From: Gp6-AA40 sp050742535
GTDB taxonomy: Bacteria > Acidobacteriota > Vicinamibacteria > Vicinamibacterales > UBA2999
Assembly: GCA_050742535.1 (NCBI GenBank)
Contig: JBOGIQ010000023.1
Coordinates: 1 to 32,432, forward strand
Reading direction: 5' to 3'
DNA: 32,432 bases
This document shows, piece by piece, positions 22,977 through 31,253 of this stretch. Below the pieces are notes generated by a model. That model was given only the letters and a program-made list of their open reading frames with translations. It searched no databases and was not told the DNA's origin. The position numbers were made by a program, and so were the translations under genes. Position 1 is the first letter of the stretch. Each line of letters starts with the position of its first letter.

Positions 22977-23321
22977 TTATCCGACTACTCGCGCTTCAGG
23001 CGCTTCGGTCAAGGCGCTCATTTCGGCAAATGCCCGTCGCAGCAGCCCTTTCTCCAACGAGGCTGTCAGGACAAATCTCGCCCCCACGTGATACAGAGCG
23101 CCTGCCCCCTCGATCGGCTGGCAGCGGACGATCTGCACGTCGTCGGCAAGCTCCCGGCCGTCGATGGTGCAGCAAAGCGTTCCTATCGTGCCTACCTCGA
23201 GCCGCGCGTTCGTCTCGAACAGGCACCCAGATGGGCTGCAGTTGACGATTCTGGCCTGAAAGTCGCGCGCAAGCAGCGCAAGGCGCCCCGGTCGCGTGAG
23301 GGATGCTTCCGCCTGAATCAC
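22977..23321 (-). CDS. PilZ-like protein lacking the arginine motif
   Basis: This 114-aa protein keeps the PilZ beta-barrel pattern (ARIVNCSPSGCLFET, with N-x-S-x-x-G; GTLCCTIDGRELADDVQIVR; YHVGARFVLTASLEKGLLRR). The N-terminal RxxxR motif that clamps c-di-GMP is absent, so it may not bind ligand alone. The start is GTG, overlapping the upstream PilZ-like stop as GTGA, so the two proteins are translationally coupled. The activator gene follows about 200 bp downstream. PilZ assignment is probable; function is inferred. Confidence 0.72.
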   Translation of the reverse strand: MIQAEASLTRPGRLALLARDFQARIVNCSPSGCLFETNARLEVGTIGTLCCTIDGRELADDVQIVRCQPIEGAGALYHVGARFVLTASLEKGLLRRAFAEMSALTEAPEARVVG

Positions 23322-23635
23322 TGGGCGACACCCCCGTCGAAGACCTCGTCGTCCGGCGCTTCAGCGGAGGCTCCGTTCAGATGGCGCAGCCGCAGCTGAT
23401 GCCGGACCTTGCCGTCGATGACGATTGGCTGACTTTCCAGGACCTTCGCCCGGACATCGGAGTTGTCCTGCGGAAACTGGACCGACACCAGTTCTCCGAT
23501 GACCCCAGGCTCGCGACTGAGGGCAATCGTGTGGTCCGGACGTGTATTTTGAACGACCACGTCCTGAAGAACCCGCAGCATGCCCTGGGGCGACTGCAGG
23601 ACGGCGAATCGGACATGGCTCCGGCGACCGGACAT
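23318..23635 (-). CDS. PilZ-like protein with arginine motif only
   Basis: This 105-aa protein starts MSGRRSHVRFAVLQSPQGML, with a PilZ-type RRxxxR at residues 4-9. Strand-rich sequence follows (VIGELVSVQFPQDNSDVRAK, VLESQPIVIDGKVRHQLRLR). The second ligand motif D/N-x-S-x-x-G is not clear (ALSREPGVIG stands in its place). ATG 23635 has GAGGTGAGA directly upstream and an excellent sigma-54 promoter match at 23657-23672. It is coupled by a 4-bp overlap to a PilZ-like gene that has the complementary motif. A longer in-frame extension to 23929 is antisense to the DUF192 gene and was rejected. Confidence 0.68.
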   Translation of the reverse strand: MSGRRSHVRFAVLQSPQGMLRVLQDVVVQNTRPDHTIALSREPGVIGELVSVQFPQDNSDVRAKVLESQPIVIDGKVRHQLRLRHLNGASAEAPDDEVFDGGVAQ

Positions 23636-23656
23636 TCTCACCTCACCGACGGAGGT

Positions 23657-23672
23657 GGCAAGGATAGTGCCC
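23657..23672 (-). promoter_or_regulatory. Sigma-54 (-24/-12) promoter for the PilZ-like pair
   Basis: The minus strand reads GGGCACTATCCTTGCC: GGCAC and TTGC match the consensus with exact spacing. The predicted start is near 23647, leaving a very short leader of about 12 nt that still includes the GAGGTGAG ribosome-binding site. Confidence 0.6.
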
Positions 23673-23729
23673 GGCCAACAGCGCGCGCGTGCAGGCAAAA
23701 TCGTTCGGACTTTTGATGGTGCCAACCCG

Positions 23730-23738
23730 AAAGTGCTA
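23730..23738 (+). promoter_or_regulatory. CNAAAGTNCTA motif upstream of PilZ-like pair
   Basis: The sequence CGAAAGTGCTAT is identical over 11 bases to the flp proximal copy. It lies 58 bp upstream of the -24 element of the 23657-23672 promoter. Confidence 0.4.
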
Positions 23739-23790
23739 TCCCGGCCGTATCCCGATGTGCGGGCGGTGAGGGGAATTTGTCTTGCCGGAG

Positions 23791-24192
23791 TCAGACCTGT
23801 TCCGCGGGCACGACGGCGAGGACATCCCCGGCCACGGTCTCCCCCGCGGCTAACGTTCCGGCCGGGAGTTCGATGACGCCATAGGCGCGGAACGCCGCCG
23901 CGATCCGCCAGGGCCGGACGCTGTGGCACACCTTGACGACGGTCCCTTCGCGATTGATGAAGGCGATGTCGATCGGGAAGCGCATGAAAAAGGTGTGAAC
24001 CGCGTTGGTGGGCGCTATGAGCATCGCGGCGCCTTGCGGGAAAGACTGGTGGTGCAGGAGACCGACACGGCGCGTTTTGGAATCGAAGGCGGAAATCAGG
24101 TCGTCCGCGATTACGCGGCCGTTTCGCATGTTGCGAATCACCTGTTTGCCGAGCGGCCCGTGCACAAGCGGCCGAAAGAATGAGCTGCTCAC
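23791..24192 (-). CDS. DUF192 family protein
   Basis: This 133-aa protein fits the DUF192 family: GLLHHQSFPQGAAMLIAPTN, then VHTFFMRFPIDIAFINREGT and YGVIELPAGTLAAGETVAGD. The function of the family is not settled. The protein has no signal peptide, unlike many homologues. The start is GTG 24192 with AGGAGAACT before it; no ATG occurs until after conserved residues would be expected. It lies upstream of the PilZ-like pair with a 155-bp gap that holds their own promoter, so it is probably a separate unit. Confidence 0.85.
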   Translation of the reverse strand: MSSSFFRPLVHGPLGKQVIRNMRNGRVIADDLISAFDSKTRRVGLLHHQSFPQGAAMLIAPTNAVHTFFMRFPIDIAFINREGTVVKVCHSVRPWRIAAAFRAYGVIELPAGTLAAGETVAGDVLAVVPAEQV

Positions 24193-24341
24193 AGTTCTCC
24201 TGCCAACCAGATTTCCTGTGTGCCAGGGAATTCCGTCACCCGCGCGGGATCCAGATCAGGATCACATCTTTGCGTGCGCGCGATCCATAAACAAAAACCC
24301 AGTAAATCAGCGATCAAGAAACCGCAGATTGCTGTGCTGGC

Positions 24342-24357
24342 TGGCACAGCCGTTGCG
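24342..24357 (+). promoter_or_regulatory. Sigma-54 (-24/-12) promoter for PEP-CTERM-like gene
   Basis: TGGCACAGCCGTTGCG matches TGGCAC and TTGC of the consensus with exact spacing and is the best -24 block in the window. The predicted start is near 24368, 44 nt before the ATG at 24412. GATCC-N6-GGATC, an inverted repeat, lies about 80-95 bp upstream. RpoN control of PEP-CTERM genes is established in other bacteria. Confidence 0.72.
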
Positions 24358-24411
24358 AACCGAAGAGTCTGGAATCATACTTTAGTGCCTCCTTCGTCTC
24401 GTCCCAGTCGT

Positions 24412-25404
24412 ATGCGTCGTTTCGCACTGGTTTCCCTCGCCGGTGCACTTTGTGTTTCGGGCATTGCGTATGGCACCTGGGCGCTCGCTCCCACGCATGA
24501 AACGCCGCTCGCAGAATTCACATCAGGCAACTTCGCCACGTTGGAGGCAGTTGATGCGGCCGCGTCGCAGTACGGAAACGTCGATCGCCTTGTCTACCGC
24601 TATTCGGTGATTTCAGGCGGCGCGTACAACGCCGGAGAACTGCGACACGCAATTCAGGCCGACCCTGTCGTAGCGGCGCATTACAAAGATCTGGACCAAT
24701 CAAAGCTGCAGGTGCGTACGGTCGCGCACGATCAATACGCGTACGTTTCCTATCGAAAGGGAGACGCGATCTACTGGACGAAGAACAAGGTGCTGCTGCG
24801 GCAAGGTGAAACCGTCATCACGGACGGCACGACGCTAATCCGCGGGAAATGCGGCAACTGTATTTCTTCGGCGCCGCAGCTGCCGACGGCATCCGGCGAA
24901 CCGGACGTCGTCGAGTTCGATCGTCTGGTCGATCCGGTCGCCCCGCAGTTGACGCGAGCGGAAAAGCCGCTCGTGACGCCGGCTCCCGCGCCCGTGGGTA
25001 CACCATCCGCCGCAACGCCGGCCGAGCCGATCAACCCGCTGGCGGCGGGGCCACTCGGCAGCACTCCACTTGCGGCAGGAAACCGGAACCAGCCACTGAA
25101 CGAAACAGACGTGCCTCCGCCGTCGCCGAGTACCCTCGGCCCCCGGGTTCCGTTGCCGCCGTTCACGCCCCAGCCGCCGGGCGTGTTCCCGACGCCGCCA
25201 GACCTGTCACCGCCGGGTGGCACCCCGCCACCTCTCGTCCCCGAGGATGCTCCGCCGTCGTTTTCTCCGCCGGTGGGTCCGGGGCCTGACGGACCGACAA
25301 CCCCGGTAAGCGATCCGGTGCCGGTTCCGGAAGCGGGCACGTTGCTGCTGGTCGCGGCTGGAGCCGCAACGCTGATGCGCAGACGACGCTGCCGCGCCAA
25401 ATGA
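24412..25404 (+). CDS. PEP-CTERM-like exported surface protein
   Basis: This 330-aa protein has an N-terminal signal peptide (MRRFALVSLAGALCVSGIAY) and a 110-residue folded region including a CGNC pair (RGKCGNCISS). A long Pro-rich region follows. The C-terminal sorting signal is VPEAGTLLLVAAGAATLM followed by RRRR. That is a PEP-CTERM tripartite signal with PEA in place of PEP, which an exosortase would recognise and cut. No exosortase is in the window. I chose ATG 24412 because it begins the signal peptide; the upstream in-frame extension overlaps the sigma-54 promoter. The neighbouring glycosyltransferase genes fit the usual exosortase/exopolysaccharide association. The role of the folded domain is unknown. 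Confidence 0.8.
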   Translation: MRRFALVSLAGALCVSGIAYGTWALAPTHETPLAEFTSGNFATLEAVDAAASQYGNVDRLVYRYSVISGGAYNAGELRHAIQADPVVAAHYKDLDQSKLQVRTVAHDQYAYVSYRKGDAIYWTKNKVLLRQGETVITDGTTLIRGKCGNCISSAPQLPTASGEPDVVEFDRLVDPVAPQLTRAEKPLVTPAPAPVGTPSAATPAEPINPLAAGPLGSTPLAAGNRNQPLNETDVPPPSPSTLGPRVPLPPFTPQPPGVFPTPPDLSPPGGTPPPLVPEDAPPSFSPPVGPGPDGPTTPVSDPVPVPEAGTLLLVAAGAATLMRRRRCRAK

Positions 25405-25434
25405 CGCCGGAGCGTCGTAAGGTCGCCGTTCAAG

Positions 25435-26457
25435 TCATCGCCAGCCGAAGCACAACCCCGCGATCATCCGAAGTCCGACGCGCAGGGCGCGAAGGTCATT
25501 CACATTGCCACCCTTACTGGTGCCAATTCGCGGGTGAAACGTTATCGGGCACTCCACTAACCGCTCACCATTGGCCAATGCCGTATCGAGAAAGTGTGCG
25601 TTGAATTCCAGATTGATCGCCGGATTCAATGCGGGCATAAGGCGCACGAGGCTGTCGCGCCGCAGGAGCTTGTAGGTGGTTCCCACGTCGGTAAATGTGC
25701 CGCGGCCAAGGTGTTTCAGTTCGAGCAGTTTGCCAACGAAGAAGTTGCCGTAATACATGAACGTCGACAGTTGAGTGGTGTGTGCGCGCAACTGCTCTAC
25801 GATACGAGTGCCGTTCACGATGTCGGCATGATCGATATAGGCAATCAGTTTTTCGAGGTCCTTCGCTCGAAACGTCATGTCGCCTTCGCAGAGGACGATA
25901 AGATCGCCTTCCGCCTGCAACGCTTCCTGAAAGCAGCGGTAGACGCACCGGCCATATCCAGGCTGCGGTTCCCGGACAACTTCGGCTCCAGCCTGCCGCG
26001 CGATCTCATAGGTACGATCGCGGCTGTTGTTGTCGACGACGATGACCGAGGACACGAGTGAGTGCTGTCGAAAATCTTCCACCGCGTGACCAATGCTGGC
26101 TTCATCGTTATAGGCAGTTAACGCCACGATAACCCGCTGCGGAGGAACGGAAGGCAGTTCACGGCGGGAGGAGGCGCTCCGTTTTGCCGGAAGCAAGAGA
26201 GCGAGGTCAAGCGTGACCAGCGCGAGGCCAACCGTCGTTGGAAGGCCGCTGTACCAGAGTATCTGCTCGTTCCACATTCGGAACGGCTCTCCAAGATTCA
26301 GCACGAGCCGAACAACCGAAAAAACGATGCCGGCGAGATACATCGCAAAGCCAGCCAGCGTGAGCAGCGCTCCGAAGAACATCAGCGGCGGCAGGAAGCG
26401 CTGCGTTCTCGTCGCGGGCCCGCTCGCGTTCAGGGTGTCGGCAGATTTCTGTGTCAT
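25435..26457 (-). CDS. GT2-family membrane glycosyltransferase
   Basis: This 340-aa protein has two N-terminal membrane helices (PPLMFFGALLTLAGFAMYLA and a segment near 70-90) followed by a GT-A domain. The visible motifs are VIVALTAYNDEASIGHAV, VIVVDNNSRDRT (142-148), GYGRCVYRCFQEAL, LIVLCEGDMTF (EGD at 191-193, in the DxD position), TFTDVGTTYKLLRRDSLVRL and ECPITFHPRIGTSKGGN. It resembles polyprenyl-phosphate sugar transferases of the DPM1/GtrB type. Such an enzyme would supply a lipid-linked sugar to GT-C enzymes like those encoded next door; that link is inference. It is transcribed divergently from the following gene. Confidence 0.87.
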   Translation of the reverse strand: MTQKSADTLNASGPATRTQRFLPPLMFFGALLTLAGFAMYLAGIVFSVVRLVLNLGEPFRMWNEQILWYSGLPTTVGLALVTLDLALLLPAKRSASSRRELPSVPPQRVIVALTAYNDEASIGHAVEDFRQHSLVSSVIVVDNNSRDRTYEIARQAGAEVVREPQPGYGRCVYRCFQEALQAEGDLIVLCEGDMTFRAKDLEKLIAYIDHADIVNGTRIVEQLRAHTTQLSTFMYYGNFFVGKLLELKHLGRGTFTDVGTTYKLLRRDSLVRLMPALNPAINLEFNAHFLDTALANGERLVECPITFHPRIGTSKGGNVNDLRALRVGLRMIAGLCFGWR

Positions 26458-26511
26458 ATCGATTGCGTCGCCGGGACATTATCCGTTCGGTCAGCGAGGC
26501 TTAGCTACGGC

Positions 26512-28002
26512 GTGACGACCAAGCAGACGCACGCGTTCTGGACAGCCATCGCCGCGGTGGCGGTCGGCTCTCTCCCCCTGCGCATGAGCGGCGCAACGCC
26601 TGATGTCAGCTGGCTGACCTCGATGTGCGAGCGGATGCTCGACGGCGAAAAGGGCTGGGTCGACATTTTCGAGACAACGCCGCCTGTACCGACGCTCCTC
26701 TACATGCCAGGGGTCCTGTTGGCTCGGATGGCTGGCGTCTCCTCGGAAGCGGCCGTCTTCGCGACCGCCTACGCGGCGGGGCTGCTTGCGCTCTACTGCA
26801 CTTTCCGTCTGCTCCCGGATCGGATCGCCGGCTCCGTTCCCAGTCCCTGGGCGGTGGTTTTCCCTGCGGCAGTCTTCCTGTTCCTCATTTCGAACGACAC
26901 ATTTGCGCAACGGGAGTACTTCGCGGCCGCGTTCACGTTACCGATGTTTGCCGCGTTCGTTCGCCGCGCGGAAACGGGCGAGTGGCCGTCGCGGCGAGGC
27001 AGGCTTGCCGCCGCCACCATGGCGGGCCTTGCCTTCGCAATCAAACCGCCGGTCTTCGCACTTCCCTTCATTGCCCTTGCCCTTTTCGAATTGATCCGGA
27101 CGCGCAGTCTTGCGTTTTTCTTTCCGAGCATGCTGCCGCTGGCGGCTCTGACCGGCGTCGCTTTGACTGCGGCCTCACTCGCCGCATTTCCTGCCTATCT
27201 CGACGGCGTCACGACACTCATGCGCGACGTTTATGTGCCCATCCAGCTCGGGCCATATCACGCCGTTCTGCGCGAACGAGGGTTCGTCGCGACGGCGTTA
27301 TGCATCGTGGTCGCAGTTGTCGCGCTGGTTCGTCAGACGCCGCGGCGCGCAGGCGTGCTTGCGATGATCGTCGCTGGAGGGTACGTCGCCGCCTACCTGA
27401 TGCAGCGGAAGTTCTTCGCCTATCACATTTTTCCGGCGGCACTTTTTGTAATCGTCGCACTGACCGTTCTGCTCGGGACCCGATTTGCCGAACTGGCCCG
27501 GCGCCAGTTGGAAGTCGTCGCAATTTATAGTGTGTGCGCGACGCTTCTCGTTGCGGCCTTGACGACGGCGTTCGACGATGTGCGGCCGGAGATGCGCGAT
27601 TTGTCGTGGGCGCGTGACTTGAACCGGCCGACAGCGATGGCTATTTCACCCGACCTGGCCACGGCTTTCCCGTTAGCCCAACACATCGGGGCGCGGTGGA
27701 TTGACCGTATTCACAGCCAGTGGGTGGCGCGCTACACGCGCCTCGCGCTGCGCCGTGGCGGATTGAGCGAAACCGAGGCGCAGCGCTATCAGTCCTATTT
27801 CGACCGCGACATCGAGCGGACGGTACGCGTGATCCGCGAAAAGCGGCCGGAAATTATCGTGCAACGCGTGGGAACCAGCGCGCGGTGGTTAACAGAGGCG
27901 GTGTTGGCGGAAGACCCGACCTTGCTCGACGATTACGAGACGCTTGCGGAAGAAGGTGTTCTCCGCATCCTGCGCAGACGACAAACGCATGCGCTGCACT
28001 AG
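26512..28002 (+). CDS. Multi-spanning GT-C-like membrane protein
   Basis: This 496-aa protein has about ten hydrophobic segments over residues 10-370. A soluble, charged C-terminal domain of about 120 residues follows (SPDLATAFPLAQHIGARWID, YFDRDIERTVRVIREKRPEI). The first extracytoplasmic loop (ATPDVSWLTSMCERMLDGEK) carries acidic residues, as in GT-C glycosyltransferases of the ArnT/PMT or GT87 types, but no exact family could be assigned. The start is GTG 26512 with a weak Shine-Dalgarno site; the next ATG (26584) would remove the first helix. Presumed to act in surface glycan assembly. Confidence 0.72.
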   Translation: MTTKQTHAFWTAIAAVAVGSLPLRMSGATPDVSWLTSMCERMLDGEKGWVDIFETTPPVPTLLYMPGVLLARMAGVSSEAAVFATAYAAGLLALYCTFRLLPDRIAGSVPSPWAVVFPAAVFLFLISNDTFAQREYFAAAFTLPMFAAFVRRAETGEWPSRRGRLAAATMAGLAFAIKPPVFALPFIALALFELIRTRSLAFFFPSMLPLAALTGVALTAASLAAFPAYLDGVTTLMRDVYVPIQLGPYHAVLRERGFVATALCIVVAVVALVRQTPRRAGVLAMIVAGGYVAAYLMQRKFFAYHIFPAALFVIVALTVLLGTRFAELARRQLEVVAIYSVCATLLVAALTTAFDDVRPEMRDLSWARDLNRPTAMAISPDLATAFPLAQHIGARWIDRIHSQWVARYTRLALRRGGLSETEAQRYQSYFDRDIERTVRVIREKRPEIIVQRVGTSARWLTEAVLAEDPTLLDDYETLAEEGVLRILRRRQTHALH

Positions 28003-28083
28003 AACGGCCCTGCGCCACCTATAATCAACCCGCGTGGAACAATGGGTAACGGATCCTGTGACTAGGCCGACCTGGACAGCAGT

Positions 28084-29907
28084 TTGGCAGCCGGCGCGCG
28101 ATTAGATCGCATCCTGCTCGGCACCATCGTCGCCGCGGCGAGCGTCATCTACGCATATGTAGAGATGTTCTCGTATTTCCGGTTCTACGACGACGAAGGG
28201 TTCGTCATGACCTCCGTCAAGTCTTTTATTGACGGCGCCAGTCTTTATGACGAAGCACCCAACTACGGCCCTTTTTATTACCTGGTCGCCAAGTTCCTAT
28301 ATTTCCTGGCCGACGTACCGGTGAGCCATGATGCTACCCGCCTTGCGACGATCGCGTTCTGGCTGGCCACCGCGGCGCTGACGGCGGGATTTGTCTACCG
28401 ACTGACGTCGTCGCTCGCCTGGACGTCGATCGCGTATCTGCAGACAGTGCTGCACGGCTGGAACCTGTCCAACCAGCCTGGACATCCGCAGGCGCTGCTG
28501 ATATTCCTGGGGATATCCGTGCCGTTCGCCGCCGCGGTTCTCGCGCCAGGGAGAGCCGGCAGCGCAGTACTGGGAATTCTCGCCGTCTGCATCACGCTCA
28601 CTAAAATCAATGTCGGCATCTTCACCCTTGCGGCCTTGATGGTCGTGTATCTCGGTATAAGCGTCCGGACACGACTGATACGGGCCGGCTTCTTCGCATT
28701 CGGCGTGATGGCGGCGGCGCTTCCGTTTGTCCTGATGCGCGCCCACCTGTCAGAGTGGGCGTTGAATTATGCGTTGACATCTGCGATGACCATCGCGGCG
28801 TGCTGCGTGACAATGCGGTGCAGCGAGATCACCAATCGGCTTCAGATATCGGCGGTGGGAGTCTTTATCGCGTCGGGCATCACGACCGCGGCCGTGGTAG
28901 TGGCGCCGATTCTGCTGAGGGGAACATCTCTCGAAGCTCTGGTGACCGCAATTCTGCTCGCGCCGGCGCGCTTTCCCACATTGTTGGTGATCGAGTGGCG
29001 TGTCTCCCCGCTCGCGGTTGTCGTAGCAACGATGTCCCTCGCGCTTGCCGTCGCCTCTGTTCGTCTCGATCCCTCGAGACGGGTAGCGCTGGCGGTCTGG
29101 ATGAAACTGGCGTTGGGCGCAGGTGTCGCCGTCATTCTGATTTCGGACCGTTCGGCACTGATCGCAGTTGCTCCCCTGATATGGGTGACGTTGACGGACC
29201 CTCGTCACGAACGGCCGAGACTCAACACACTCTTCCCCAGAGCAGTCGTCTGTGTCCTGGCGGCTTTGTATCTGCTCATCGCATATCCGGTGAATGGCAG
29301 CCAGCAGGATTGGGCGACGATGCTACTCATTCCAGCAGCCATCCTTAACTTGGCTGACGCTGGGTCGGTCCTCGCGCTGCGGGTGCAACCAGGTGTTCGT
29401 CACGCTGCGCAGACGGCAGTACTCGCGCTCGTCATGGTGGCTTATTTCGTGATTTTCAACCCCGTAAGATTGATCGAAAAGCACCGCGCGCTCTCGCCGC
29501 TCGAACTTCATGGCGCCGAGCGGATCCGACTCGAGGCGCAACAGGTACGCGTGTATCACGACCTCGTGAAGAACATCGATGGGAACTGCGACACGTTCGC
29601 GACGGTGCCGAACTTCATGAGCCTGCACTTCTGGACGAGGAAAGCCCCGCCCGACGCATTCGACAGCAAAATGTGGATTTTGCTTGTCGACCACGACACG
29701 CAGCGAAGACTGGTCGGAAATCTCGCCGAACGTTCCTCCGCGTGTGTGGTCTTAAACCAGCGCAACGCAAACGTGTTGGCATCGGTCAGCAGCATCGACC
29801 CCGGCGCGCTTATCAGCTACGTCCGTCAGTCGTTCCGGACGGTGCGAACGATCGGCAATTATGAATTGATGGTGCGTAATGAACGCGCCGGGCAAATCCC
29901 TGACTAA
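28084..29907 (+). CDS. Multi-spanning GT-C-like membrane protein
   Basis: This 607-aa protein has about 12 membrane segments. The first extracytoplasmic loop has FRFYDDEGFVMTSVKSFIDG and DEAPNYGPFYYLVAKFLYF, the acidic-loop pattern of GT-C lipid-linked sugar transferases. A soluble C-terminal domain of about 130 residues follows (YHDLVKNIDGNCDTFATVPN, LVDHDTQRRLVGNLAE). The start is TTG 28084, because an in-frame stop lies at 28063-28065 and later ATG codons would delete the first helix. It is 81 bp after the previous GT-C-like gene, in the same direction. Confidence 0.72.
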   Translation: MAAGARLDRILLGTIVAAASVIYAYVEMFSYFRFYDDEGFVMTSVKSFIDGASLYDEAPNYGPFYYLVAKFLYFLADVPVSHDATRLATIAFWLATAALTAGFVYRLTSSLAWTSIAYLQTVLHGWNLSNQPGHPQALLIFLGISVPFAAAVLAPGRAGSAVLGILAVCITLTKINVGIFTLAALMVVYLGISVRTRLIRAGFFAFGVMAAALPFVLMRAHLSEWALNYALTSAMTIAACCVTMRCSEITNRLQISAVGVFIASGITTAAVVVAPILLRGTSLEALVTAILLAPARFPTLLVIEWRVSPLAVVVATMSLALAVASVRLDPSRRVALAVWMKLALGAGVAVILISDRSALIAVAPLIWVTLTDPRHERPRLNTLFPRAVVCVLAALYLLIAYPVNGSQQDWATMLLIPAAILNLADAGSVLALRVQPGVRHAAQTAVLALVMVAYFVIFNPVRLIEKHRALSPLELHGAERIRLEAQQVRVYHDLVKNIDGNCDTFATVPNFMSLHFWTRKAPPDAFDSKMWILLVDHDTQRRLVGNLAERSSACVVLNQRNANVLASVSSIDPGALISYVRQSFRTVRTIGNYELMVRNERAGQIPD

Positions 29908-30069
29908 TCGGCGGCCGGCAGCCGATCCCTCACTCAGGAGCACGGTAGAACCGAATGCCATAATGAAGCGCTTCCAGATCGATGGTCCTGGCCGTTCACG
30001 GGTTAATGCGGGCATCGAGGTTACGATCGTGAGTTCGACCCATAAAGGGGTCACTACGCTGCTCGCCTG

Positions 30070-31158
30070 GTGACTGCGGTGCACCGCCTCTCGCAACTCG
30101 ATTGCCTGCGCGCAGTCGCCGTGCTTCTAGTCCTCGGCGGACATTTCCAACCACCGAAGCCGGAGGACACCGGCGCCCTAGTCGCAGTGCTGACGCGCAC
30201 GTGGATGTATGGCGGTTGGACCGGCGTCGATCTGTTCTTCGTGCTGAGCGGCTTCCTCGTCTCGGGGTTGCTCTTTCGCGAATACCAGGAGACCGGTGCC
30301 GTGCGTCCGGGCCGATTCCTGATCCGTCGCGGCTTCAAAATCTACCCGGCGTTCTACGCGATGGCGATTCCGATCCTGCTCCTGGCGCAAGCGCCGGCGA
30401 GGCAGGTCGTGTCCGAGCTGTTCTTCGTCCAGAACTACCTGCTGCCCAACTTCTTCGGCTACACATGGACACTGGCTGTCGAGGAACACTTCTATCTACT
30501 CCTCGCCGCAGTCGTCTGGTGTGCCGTGCGCTACCGACCCGATCCGTTCCGTGTGTTACCAGCAGCCTGCGCGGTCGTCGCCGTCGGTTGCCTCGCTGCG
30601 CGGATCGCCACGGTGAACGATGCGAGCTACAGCATCTTCGACCGGTTGATTCCGACGCACCTGCGGATCGACTCGTTGATGTTCGGCGTACTGCTCTCCT
30701 ACGGCTGGCATTTCGGACAGCTGCGGCAGCGCACCAGAGGCGCGCAATGGTGGCTCCTCGCGCTCGGCGTGTTGCTGCTCGCGCCGGCCTTCATCGTGCC
30801 CCTGAGCGTGACATGGTGGATGCCGATCTACGGTGTCACGCTGTGCTATCTCGGCGCCGGAGCGCTGCTGATCGGCGCGCTGAATCTGAATCTTCCGGAC
30901 TCACGGCTGGTACGCGGGTTTGCGCGCATCGGTACCTATTCGTATTCGATTTACCTCTGGCACGGCGTGGCCAACATCGCCACGCGACCGATGCTGTCCT
31001 TCGGCGTTGACTGGCAGGTGTATGCGGCGGCATATGTGATTGGCGCGGGCCTCCTAGGCATACTCACGGCGAAGGTAATCGAGATGCCGGCGCTCGCGAT
31101 GCGCGATCGCTACTTCCCGGCTCTGCGTGCACCGTCTCGGCAAGCCGCAGCCGCATAG
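30070..31158 (+). CDS. Acyltransferase-3 family membrane protein (OafA/YrhL type)
   Basis: This 362-aa protein has about ten membrane helices and the acyltransferase-3 signatures: LSQLDCLRAVAVLLVLGGHF (conserved Arg and His), WTGVDLFFVLSGFLVSGLLF, RRGFKIYPAFY, GYTWTLAVEEHFYLLLA and SYSIYLWHGVAN. Members O-acylate surface polysaccharides or lipid-linked sugars on the inner membrane. There is no C-terminal SGNH domain. The start is GTG 30070. The 162 bp before it contain no convincing gene. Confidence 0.9.
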   Translation: MTAVHRLSQLDCLRAVAVLLVLGGHFQPPKPEDTGALVAVLTRTWMYGGWTGVDLFFVLSGFLVSGLLFREYQETGAVRPGRFLIRRGFKIYPAFYAMAIPILLLAQAPARQVVSELFFVQNYLLPNFFGYTWTLAVEEHFYLLLAAVVWCAVRYRPDPFRVLPAACAVVAVGCLAARIATVNDASYSIFDRLIPTHLRIDSLMFGVLLSYGWHFGQLRQRTRGAQWWLLALGVLLLAPAFIVPLSVTWWMPIYGVTLCYLGAGALLIGALNLNLPDSRLVRGFARIGTYSYSIYLWHGVANIATRPMLSFGVDWQVYAAAYVIGAGLLGILTAKVIEMPALAMRDRYFPALRAPSRQAAAA

Positions 31159-31253
31159 ACGAATTTCTGGCGCACGCACGGACGGGCGCCGACGAACTGC
31201 GACGTCGAGAGCGGGCCAATCGCTAAATTCACCGCGAGAGGAACGTCGCGAGA

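Noticed and set aside
24374..24385. ATACTTTAG in the PEP-CTERM leader as a fifth CNAAAGTNCTA copy
   Set aside because: Differs at two of the fixed positions and lies downstream of the predicted transcription start.
29879..30073. 64-codon plus-strand frame before the acyltransferase gene
   Set aside because: Overlaps the previous gene's end and the next start, has no ribosome-binding site and no recognisable features.
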